Both the position numbers and the translations under genes were made by a program. A stretch of DNA of 16,893 nt from Candidatus Komeilibacteria bacterium RIFCSPHIGHO2_01_FULL_52_14 (GTDB taxonomy: Bacteria > Patescibacteriota > Patescibacteriia > UBA1558 > 2-01-FULL-52-15): assembly GCA_001818365.1 (NCBI GenBank), contig MHKK01000046.1, forward strand, positions 2,174 through 19,066, read 5' to 3'. This document shows, piece by piece, positions 11,463 to 16,893 of this stretch. Below the pieces are notes generated by a model that saw only the letters and a list, made by a program, of their open reading frames with translations, made no database searches and was not told the DNA's origin. Position 1 is the first letter of the stretch, and each line of letters begins with the position of its first letter.

Positions 11463-11981
11463 ATGAAACGATTCGACAAACGGGAACAGATCATCCTGGC
11501 GGTATGCGCCGTGATTGTGCTGGTCTTTGTCGTGGAGCTTGCTATCGGACCAAAGGGCCCCCGCAGCGAGCAGCAACCGACCTCAAATACCAATACGGAG
11601 GATACTGTCGCTCTTACTCCCACGACGACCGCACCCGCCCCGAACAAGACCGTCCCAAGTCAGCCGAAGACATCCTCGCAAGAGACGGCGGAGACGTACG
11701 CAAACGCACTCAAACAGTACGAAGGCAGAACTATCGCGTTCGATTCCTGTAAATCGGTATTCGCCAACTATACCTTCAAGTCCGGTACAACCATTATGCT
11801 CGACGGTCAGTCGCAAGGCGCGCAAACTATCACCATAGCAGGAAAAAAATATACGGTACGCCCGCAGCAATATGCCCTAGTGAAACTTGCGACGGTCAAG
11901 GCGCCAACGATACTATACCCAGACTGCTTAAGCGGCGGAGTTCAGAGATACAACGTCGCAAAGATCACGATACAGCCCTAA
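11463..11981 (+). CDS. membrane-anchored hypothetical protein with Thr/Pro-rich linker
   Basis: Family not recognised. The 172-residue product has a short basic N terminus, one hydrophobic span (about 10-28, IILAVCAVIVLVFVVELAI), a low-complexity linker rich in Thr, Pro, Ser and Asn (about 33-75), and a C-terminal globular part (about 78-172) predicted to lie outside. That part has Cys in FDSCKSVF and YPDCLSGG and is rich in beta-type segments (TFKSGTTIMLDGQ, ITIAGKKYTV). A small beta-sandwich, perhaps cupredoxin-like, is possible but speculative. It starts 9 bases after the CutA-like gene and may be co-transcribed with the CYTH-CutA pair. Confidence 0.7.
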   Translation: MKRFDKREQIILAVCAVIVLVFVVELAIGPKGPRSEQQPTSNTNTEDTVALTPTTTAPAPNKTVPSQPKTSSQETAETYANALKQYEGRTIAFDSCKSVFANYTFKSGTTIMLDGQSQGAQTITIAGKKYTVRPQQYALVKLATVKAPTILYPDCLSGGVQRYNVAKITIQP

Positions 11982-11985
11982 ACGG

Positions 11986-12014
11986 TTGTAAAAAACCCCC
12001 GAGTCCGATACCCT
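11986..12014 (+). promoter_or_regulatory. promoter-like pair placed for a leaderless murF mRNA
   Basis: TTGTAA (11986-11991), 17 bases, TACCCT (12009-12014), then 6 bases to ATG 12021. The -10 match is weak (3/6). It is included because the spacing is the same as for three other genes here. Confidence 0.4.
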
Positions 12015-12020
12015 ACCTGC

Positions 12021-13361
12021 ATGCGTCAACTCGCAATCTGGTTTGTTCTCCGTTATTTTCGGTTCTTCGCACGGATCGCACTTTTCGTGCATCGGCCGTT
12101 GGTCCTGGGGATCGCCGGATCGGTCGGTAAAACCTCGACCAAGTATGTGCTATCGCACATTCTCTCGGCTGCAGGCAAGACGGCCGTAACATCGGGTAAT
12201 TCCGAAACGGGAATCCCGCTCGGTATTCTCGGCATCGCGCTGCACGGGTATTCTCCTCTGCAGTGGCTGCTCGCAATGGCACTCTGTCCGTTTAAAATAT
12301 TCCATCTTCGCCGAGTCAAGTTCCTTGTGGCAGAGATGGGGATCGACGACCCGTATCCGCCGAAGAATATGACGTACCTGCTTTCGATCGTGGAGCCGGA
12401 CATCGCCGTTCTGGTGACCGAATCGGTGGCGCACACCATGCAGTTCGATAAAGTTTTAACCGATGCGGAGCGTGCATTGCCCGACGGGCAACGCATCGAA
12501 CGCCTTGTCGCGGCTATCGCGAACGAGGATGCAAAAATGGCGATGACACAGAGATGCTCCGCGATCATCTATAATGCGGACTCGTCGTTTATCACGGGAG
12601 CACTCGCTCGGGGGGTGCCTACGCGGGTCAAGCGTATACATTTCGGTCATGCACACGACGCTTCATTCCGATATCGCTCGTACGACGTTTCGCCCGACAG
12701 AACGGCATTTTCATTTACCGATAAGCGTCTCACGCACTCTCTCGGAATCCGGGGGTACGCATTGCCGGAAGAGTATCGCGAGGTTTTTGCCGCCGCGTTG
12801 CTCGCGGCCCGTGAGGCCGGAGTTTCGATTGAAACAGGAATCGAATCCCTGAATCGCGGCTTTGCGCTTCCGAAGGGACGCGCGAGTGTTTTGAACGGTA
12901 TTGGCAATTCCACGATCATCGACTCGTCCTACAACGCATCGCGAGCGTCGACCGTCGCCTTTTTGAAACTTATGAATACTCTCAAAGAAAAAACCGGCAG
13001 GCCGACTGTCATGCTCTTCGGCGACATGCGGGAGCTGGGAGAGGAGACAAAAGCCGAACATGAAACCGTTTTTGAACACATGCCGGGAACCATCGATTAC
13101 CTTTTTTGCGTCGGCCCTTTGACAAAGGAATACATACTTCCTGCGGCGCAGTCATCGCCGTTCCAGCGCGTCAAGTGGTTCTCCGATGCGGTATCGGCCG
13201 GATCGTACCTTGCTCAGCACCTGCCCGAACGTTCGCTGGTACTGGTGAAAGGTTCACAGAACGGCATATTTCTCGAGGAAGCGATAAAATTCATTTTGGC
13301 CGACCCGCAGGACGCGGGCAAACTCTGCCGACAGGAAAAGTACTGGAAGAAGGGCTTTTAG
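12021..13361 (+). CDS. murF: MurF-like UDP-MurNAc-tripeptide--D-Ala-D-Ala ligase
   Basis: A 446-residue Mur ligase. MurF adds D-Ala-D-Ala to the UDP-MurNAc-tripeptide in the cytosol, the last soluble step before the lipid-linked stages. The ATP P-loop is GIAGSVGKTSTK (30-41, Lys37), followed by SGNSETGIPLGI, an acidic motif in AEMGIDDP, DSSYNASRAST (the MurF DxSYNAxP-like block, about 307-317) and the GDMRELGEETKAEHE block, which is diagnostic of MurF. The normal N-terminal substrate domain before the P-loop is absent (only about 29 residues, hydrophobic and basic). Either this is a short CPR form or the UDP-binding role is reorganised. It lies apart from the minus-strand murD-murE pair. Confidence 0.88.
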   Translation: MRQLAIWFVLRYFRFFARIALFVHRPLVLGIAGSVGKTSTKYVLSHILSAAGKTAVTSGNSETGIPLGILGIALHGYSPLQWLLAMALCPFKIFHLRRVKFLVAEMGIDDPYPPKNMTYLLSIVEPDIAVLVTESVAHTMQFDKVLTDAERALPDGQRIERLVAAIANEDAKMAMTQRCSAIIYNADSSFITGALARGVPTRVKRIHFGHAHDASFRYRSYDVSPDRTAFSFTDKRLTHSLGIRGYALPEEYREVFAAALLAAREAGVSIETGIESLNRGFALPKGRASVLNGIGNSTIIDSSYNASRASTVAFLKLMNTLKEKTGRPTVMLFGDMRELGEETKAEHETVFEHMPGTIDYLFCVGPLTKEYILPAAQSSPFQRVKWFSDAVSAGSYLAQHLPERSLVLVKGSQNGIFLEEAIKFILADPQDAGKLCRQEKYWKKGF

Positions 13362-13367
13362 GCATTC

Positions 13368-13396
13368 TTGTTTTTCTTGCTGGTGCGCACTATAGT
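13368..13396 (+). promoter_or_regulatory. possible promoter for the 148-residue hypothetical gene
   Basis: TTGTTT (13368-13373), 17 bases, then TATAGT (13391-13396; 5/6). It leaves a leader of roughly 43 bases before ATG 13446. Confidence 0.45.
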
Positions 13397-13445
13397 TACT
13401 GTGTACCGTTGTTCACTTTTTGTCTCCCTGCAGAGGAGGTGCAGG

Positions 13446-13892
13446 ATGCACGTACAACCGTACAGCGTCAAGGTGTATTACGAGGTACAGTTGGAGGCGA
13501 TTCTCCGGGCGGGGTTCGACGAATTCGAGCCGGACATCACGAGTGAGCATTTCCCGGCGTGGCGGCTTGGTGTGCACACTATCGATGCGCTGCTGATTCG
13601 GTTCGATGATGAACTCACTCCGCAACAGGCGTTGCTGCGGCTCGAAGCGGTCGGTTTCAGAGGAGGTACGCCGCTCGAGGTGGCAACGTTGGGTAAGGAT
13701 TTCCCACACCTTCAGGAGCGCGCAGCTCTGGTAGCACCTTTACCTGTTTGGAGTCGTGATGACGGTGGGCCGTTGATCGTCGTTCTCGATTACGAGGGCC
13801 GACGCCGCCGCGTGAAGCTCGCATCGCAGCACGCCGTTTTCTCCCGCCACAGCTCGTACGTCGCTTTCGACGTTCGTCAGACACGTGTCTAG
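13446..13892 (+). CDS. hypothetical protein with a strong Shine-Dalgarno sequence
   Basis: A 148-residue protein I do not recognise. The start is set by AGGAGGT (13434-13440), 5 bases before ATG 13446; this is the only full Shine-Dalgarno sequence in the window. The sequence reads MHVQPYSVKVYYEVQLEAILRAGFDEFEPDITSEHFP..., with no signal peptide or membrane span, so it is likely cytosolic. It contains a region rich in Leu/Ala helices (LTPQQALLRLEAVGF) and a basic C-terminal part (YEGRRRRVKLASQHAVFSRHSSYVAFDVRQTRV) that could bind nucleic acid, which is only a guess. Its own promoter and terminator make it a single-gene unit. An in-frame upstream ATG at 13368 would overlap the promoter and is unlikely. 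Confidence 0.72.
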   Translation: MHVQPYSVKVYYEVQLEAILRAGFDEFEPDITSEHFPAWRLGVHTIDALLIRFDDELTPQQALLRLEAVGFRGGTPLEVATLGKDFPHLQERAALVAPLPVWSRDDGGPLIVVLDYEGRRRRVKLASQHAVFSRHSSYVAFDVRQTRV

Positions 13893-13899
13893 CGTGAGC

Positions 13900-13950
13900 G
13901 GCCGTTCCTCGCGAGCATAGTGCTCGATCGGGACGGCCTGCTTTTATTAT
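13900..13950 (+). terminator. rho-independent terminator
   Basis: GGCCGTTCC (13900-13908) pairs with GGGACGGCC (13930-13938). An inner hairpin CGAGCA-TAG-TGCTCG lies inside it, and TGCTTTTATTAT follows. It is 7 bases after the stop of the hypothetical gene. Confidence 0.75.
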
Positions 13951-13963
13951 GCCCGCCCGAAAG

Positions 13964-14079
13964 CTCCAGGCCTTTAGGCGTGGAGATGAAGGGCGAAGTG
14001 TATATGAATCCTGCGGAGCAGGACGCTGCTCATAACGAACCCGCCCAGATACCGCGCCCTGAAGGGCGCGGTCGGGTTC
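13964..14079. repeat. three hairpins between convergent genes
   Basis: The hairpins are CTCCA-GCC/GGC-TGGAG (13964-13985), GAGCAG/CTGCTC (14016-14031) and CCGCGCCC/GGGCGCGG (14052-14071). The last lies inside GAACCCG/CGGGTTC (14037-14079) and touches the murE stop codon. The last could help end murE transcription on the minus strand, but there is no clear T-run. Confidence 0.6.
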
Positions 14080-15283
14080 ATCTGGAGCGCCGCGCGAGAG
14101 CGTCGCGTACGGCGGCGTACTCGTCCCAAGGCACCTCATGAGTACCGACGGCAAGCGACTGCTCGTGCGCCTTGCCTGTCAGAATGACAATGTCGCCCGC
14201 TCTGGCGTTTTTGATCGCAAAATTGATCGCATCTTTTCTGTCTGCAATTTCAAAAATCATTTTCTTTTCTATCGGATAGGCGACATCTCCTTTGGAAAAG
14301 CCGGTGATCCCCCTTTTTATTTCCTCATTGATATGTGAAACGGATTCATCGCGAGGGTCGTCGGTCGTGAGAATGATGACATCATCAAATTGCGCCGCGA
14401 CGCGTCCCATAACGGGGCGCTTCGCGGTATCGCGCTTTCCGGAAAGGCCGAACACGTGAATGAGCCGCCCCCTTTTTTGCTTCGAAGCATAAGAGAGAAT
14501 CTCCGAAAAAGCGTTCGGCGTAACTGCAAAATCTATAATGACTTTAAAATCCTTATCATAGACCGTTTCCGCCCGGCCTTTGGGGTTTGTTGCGTGTGCA
14601 AGCGCTTTGCATATCGTTTCCCCGTCAATGCCCAGCTCCTTGCAGCAGGTGGCAGCCGCCAAACAGTTGTACTGATTAAAAGCACCGGGCAGTCCCGTTG
14701 AAAAAGGAAACGACTTCGGAGTGATATCCGCAGAACCCCGTAATGCGTACGTGATGGTTTTCCTGGCGATTTTTGGCGCGACATTCTTATATGACGAGTC
14801 ATCGACATTCAGAACGCACGCAGCGGAATTCTTTAAAAGGCGCGTCTTTGCGGCCGTATACCGTTCCATGGTCTTGTGGTAATCAAGGTGTTCGTGCGTA
14901 ATGTTGGTCAGGATACCGACGCGAAACGCGATGCCCCATACGCGATTTTGATCGAGCGCGTGCGACGATACTTCGATCACCGCGTGCGTGCATCCGGTGG
15001 AAACCGCTTTCCTGAGGATACGCTGGATAGAGAACGGCGACGGCGTTGTCGTGTGCAGCCCGGTATCGAGCTGCTGATCGCCAATTGTCGCGCCGAGCGT
15101 CGTTATGGTCACGACTTTTTTTCCGCCTCTACGCAGGATTTCCGAGATTAACGCAGCGGTGGTCGTTTTGCCGTCGGTGCCCGTAATGCCCACAACGGTC
15201 AGTTTCTTCGACGGAAAACCGTAGCGGAGGTTTGCGGCGAACGCTTGGAACAAATGATAGATGTTTTTAATCGACTGCCACAT
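14078..15283 (-). CDS. murE: MurE-like UDP-MurNAc dipeptide ligase, short form
   Basis: A 401-residue Mur ligase that should add the third stem-peptide residue to UDP-MurNAc-L-Ala-D-Glu. The P-loop GITGTDGKTTT (32-42, Lys39) is followed by TTTPSPFSIQRIL, EVSSHALDQNRV and NITHEHLDYH, all standard MurE blocks. The first domain of a typical MurE (about 90 residues before the P-loop) is missing. Two active-site motifs are altered: DFAVTPNAF for the usual D[YF]AHTP (His replaced by Val) and GKAHEQ for GKGHE. The residue-selecting loop reads DDPRDE, between the mDAP type DNPR and the lysine type, so substrate is not certain. The ATG shares one base with the murD stop (TGATG), indicating translational coupling. 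Confidence 0.9.
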   Translation of the reverse strand: MWQSIKNIYHLFQAFAANLRYGFPSKKLTVVGITGTDGKTTTAALISEILRRGGKKVVTITTLGATIGDQQLDTGLHTTTPSPFSIQRILRKAVSTGCTHAVIEVSSHALDQNRVWGIAFRVGILTNITHEHLDYHKTMERYTAAKTRLLKNSAACVLNVDDSSYKNVAPKIARKTITYALRGSADITPKSFPFSTGLPGAFNQYNCLAAATCCKELGIDGETICKALAHATNPKGRAETVYDKDFKVIIDFAVTPNAFSEILSYASKQKRGRLIHVFGLSGKRDTAKRPVMGRVAAQFDDVIILTTDDPRDESVSHINEEIKRGITGFSKGDVAYPIEKKMIFEIADRKDAINFAIKNARAGDIVILTGKAHEQSLAVGTHEVPWDEYAAVRDALARRSR

Positions 15284-16713
15284 CAGAGTTTTGTGATTTC
15301 CTTAACAAATTGATCTCCCCGGTCTTTATAATCTTTGAACATGTCGAAGCTTGCACAAGCAGGAGAGAGGATGACAACGTCACCGGGCTCTGCCAGGGTA
15401 TGTGCCTTTTTGACTATTTCATTCATTGTGCGGAGGTTTTCGACAATTTTGATTTTTCCCGCCAAAGGCGGATCAGCCTTTGGCTGAAACTTGTGACTTT
15501 TCCCGCCAAAGGCGGATCGCCCTGTGGGCGAAACCTTTTGTTTGATCCGCGGCCATTCTGCTCCGATGCCGATGATGGCCCTGATGTTGTGCGCGCTCGA
15601 AATGGTTTTGCCAAGTTCCGTAAAATCGCTGTTCTTGCTTGATCCGCCGAGGATAAGGATTTCGGGCGCATTAAATGCCCGGATGGCCGCAATCGCCGAT
15701 TCAGGCGTCGTGCTGATGGAGTCGTTATAATAGTTGACTCCTTTAACTTCGGCGACCAGCTGCAGCCGGTGCGTGAGGCCGCGAAACGCTTTCAGCGTTT
15801 CGCGGATGTACTTATTTTCTACACCCGCTACCTTGGCAACCGCAACTGCTGCACAGACGTTTTCCAGATTGTGTTTGCCCGGAAGAAGGACATCGGTTGT
15901 TTGTGCTATTTTTTCCTCCCGAGCGCCGAGCTTCCAGACGATATCCGTTCCCGAAACATAGCATCCTTCGGGGATGCTCTTTCGTGCGCTCACGTATATT
16001 TTTTTTGCGACAGATTGCTCCGCGATCCGGAGCGAAGACGGATAGTCAAGGTTTGCGATGACCGTATCATCTTTCCCCTGATGCCGTACAATGCCTATCT
16101 TGGCGCGGGCGTACTCGTCGGCGTTGAGATGATAATCCAGATGATCCTCCGTTATCATGAGAAGTACCGCGATCGCCGGGCTGTGTTGTGCGTCAATAAG
16201 CTGAAAACTTGAAAGCTCGAGAATAGAAATCGAATCCCCGTCGAGTTTTTCGACGAACGAAAGAGCGGGTATCCCGATATTGCCGCCCAGGTACACGTCC
16301 CGCTCTACTGCCTTCAGGATTTGAAAGAGGAGAGCGGCAGTCGTGCCTTTGCCCTTTGTGCCGGTAATGCCGATAGTCGTTCCGTGTGCAAATTCGAAAA
16401 AAATATTCGTTGCCGAGGTGATCTCGATGCCAAGATCCCCTGCTTCATGAAGCGCATGAATACCCGGCCGGATGCCGGGCGAGCGGACAATGATGTCAAA
16501 ATCTTTGAAAGAATCAAACGGGCCGAACACGAACGACACGCCCTCTTTGCGCAGATGTGTGAGTTTGCTCGTATCGAATTCCTGCTCGTCCTTTTCGTCG
16601 AATAGTGTCAGGCGGGCGCCTGCTTTCAGCAGAAATTCAACCGTTTCCCGGCTCTCGACGCCGAAACCCAGGACAGCTATTTTTTTACCGCGGAAGCGTT
16701 TTGTATCGGCCAT
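15283..16713 (-). CDS. murD: UDP-MurNAc-L-alanine--D-glutamate ligase
   Basis: A 476-residue MurD that adds D-Glu to UDP-MurNAc-L-Ala. The N-terminal Rossmann-like part has VLGFGVESRETV (about 14-25), followed by RSPGIRPG, P-loop GITGTKGKGTTAAL (about 113-126), GGNIGIPAL, ELSSFQL, ITEDHLDYH, THRLQ, YNDSISTTPESAIAAI, LILGGSSKNSD and the C-terminal LSPACASFDMFKDYKDRGDQF. All expected blocks are present, so it should be active. About residues 394-420 (SPTGRSAFGGK...QPKADPPLAGK) are foreign to MurD and come from two copies of a palindromic repeat in a surface loop of domain 3. murD overlaps murE by one base downstream. No Shine-Dalgarno sequence precedes its ATG. Confidence 0.95.
   Translation of the reverse strand: MADTKRFRGKKIAVLGFGVESRETVEFLLKAGARLTLFDEKDEQEFDTSKLTHLRKEGVSFVFGPFDSFKDFDIIVRSPGIRPGIHALHEAGDLGIEITSATNIFFEFAHGTTIGITGTKGKGTTAALLFQILKAVERDVYLGGNIGIPALSFVEKLDGDSISILELSSFQLIDAQHSPAIAVLLMITEDHLDYHLNADEYARAKIGIVRHQGKDDTVIANLDYPSSLRIAEQSVAKKIYVSARKSIPEGCYVSGTDIVWKLGAREEKIAQTTDVLLPGKHNLENVCAAVAVAKVAGVENKYIRETLKAFRGLTHRLQLVAEVKGVNYYNDSISTTPESAIAAIRAFNAPEILILGGSSKNSDFTELGKTISSAHNIRAIIGIGAEWPRIKQKVSPTGRSAFGGKSHKFQPKADPPLAGKIKIVENLRTMNEIVKKAHTLAEPGDVVILSPACASFDMFKDYKDRGDQFVKEITKL
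15454..15534 (-). repeat. two 37-base palindromic repeats within murD
   Basis: Copies at 15454-15490 and 15498-15534 (44-base period) share TTTTCCCGCCAAAGGCGGAT and end in GAAAC. Each has two hairpins: the constant CCGCC/GGCGG, and a variable one that is CAGCC/GGCTG in one copy and CGCCC/GGGCG in the other. Because the period is not a multiple of three, the copies are read in different frames, giving SAFGGK and ADPPLAGK. Confidence 0.92.
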
Positions 16714-16764
16714 AACACTATCGAGAGTACCCGAAAAATGAGGGTAAGTAAATGCAGGTGAAGA

Positions 16765-16793
16765 TTGCGGAACATGCGCGGTTTCGCTATGCT
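16765..16793 (+). promoter_or_regulatory. promoter-like pair placed for a leaderless methyltransferase mRNA
   Basis: TTGCGG (16765-16770), 17 bases, TATGCT (16788-16793), then 6 bases to ATG 16800. No Shine-Dalgarno sequence is present. Confidence 0.5.
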
Positions 16794-16799
16794 GGTGCC

Positions 16800-16893
16800 A
16801 TGAAATCGAAACGATTCGTCGTCGTATGCGATAATATCCGCAGCACCCATAACGTCGGCTCGATATTCAGGACGGCGGATGGTGCCGGCCTCG
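16800..16893 (+). CDS. SpoU/TrmH-family RNA methyltransferase, N-terminal part (3' end outside window)
   Basis: Only the first 31 residues are inside the window: MKSKRFVVVCDNIRSTHNVGSIFRTADGAGL. The block DNIRSxxNVGSIFRTADGAG is motif 1 of SpoU/TrmH SPOUT methyltransferases, which 2'-O-methylate ribose in tRNA or rRNA using SAM. The start directly before this motif means there is no N-terminal substrate-binding domain, as in small TrmL/TrmH-like members; the RNA target cannot be told. It is divergent from murD, with about 85 bases between the two start codons. Confidence 0.9.
   Translation, partial: MKSKRFVVVCDNIRSTHNVGSIFRTADGAGL

Noticed and set aside
13368..13445. ATG at 13368 as start of the 148-residue hypothetical
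   Set aside because: It would place the start within the promoter-like boxes and add a Cys/Arg-rich tail; ATG 13446 has a perfect AGGAGGT.
1..16893. CRISPR array, insertion sequence or prophage
   Set aside because: No regularly spaced repeat-spacer pattern and no transposase, integrase or phage structural gene was seen; the only repeats are short palindromes and tRNA fragments.

Overview
The window looks like part of a Candidatus Patescibacteria (CPR, Parcubacteria-like) chromosome. The lineage is inferred from gene style, not from a marker tree. The hints are a MurE without the usual N-terminal domain, a MutY-like glycosylase without its Fe-S cluster, short compact genes, hardly any Shine-Dalgarno sequences, an archaeal-type pyruvoyl arginine decarboxylase and many small palindromes. 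UGA is used as a stop (for example in murE and murD), so the code appears standard.

Layout. 1-485 is the 3' end of a secreted PKD-repeat protein. 580-983 holds an intact tRNA-Pro(CGG) surrounded by at least three broken copies of itself, cut up by GC-rich hairpins. 1020-2980 carries queA and a DUF362 protein. 3030-7470 is a copper-handling cluster: a small Met/His/Cys-bearing membrane protein, an HMA-SafE-cupredoxin fusion, a CopZ-like HMA protein, an HMA gene remnant split by a palindrome, and a CopA-type P1B-ATPase. A MutY-like glycosylase (7483-8325) follows 12 bases later. A lipoprotein with a CHRD-like and a cupredoxin domain (8406-9266) has its own strong promoter and ends in an 18-bp terminator hairpin. 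A pyruvoyl-dependent arginine decarboxylase comes next. 9985-10460 holds a candidate small RNA and then a second tRNA whose gene is interrupted three times; one interruption contains a complete tRNA-Ala(CGC). 10522-11981 has a CYTH protein, a CutA-like protein and a membrane-anchored hypothetical. murF (12021-13361) and an unknown 148-residue protein follow. murD and murE lie on the minus strand, overlapping by one base. A SpoU/TrmH-type RNA methyltransferase starts at 16800 and runs off the end.

How the genes work together. The HMA proteins, CopA, the SafE-like fusion and the two cupredoxin domains form a plausible route for binding cytosolic Cu(I), moving it across the membrane and holding it outside. 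MurD, MurE and MurF catalyse consecutive steps of peptidoglycan stem-peptide synthesis.

The most interesting signal is a set of small palindromic insertions. They appear in tRNA-Pro copies (D-loop, anticodon-arm and T-arm positions), in a second tRNA (anticodon loop and T-arm), in an HMA gene, and as two read-through copies in murD. In the second tRNA, removing the T-arm inserts on paper restores a paired T-arm next to an intact acceptor stem. A second signal is that four genes share a spacing of -35-like box, 17 bases, -10-like box, 6 bases, ATG, which predicts leaderless mRNAs.
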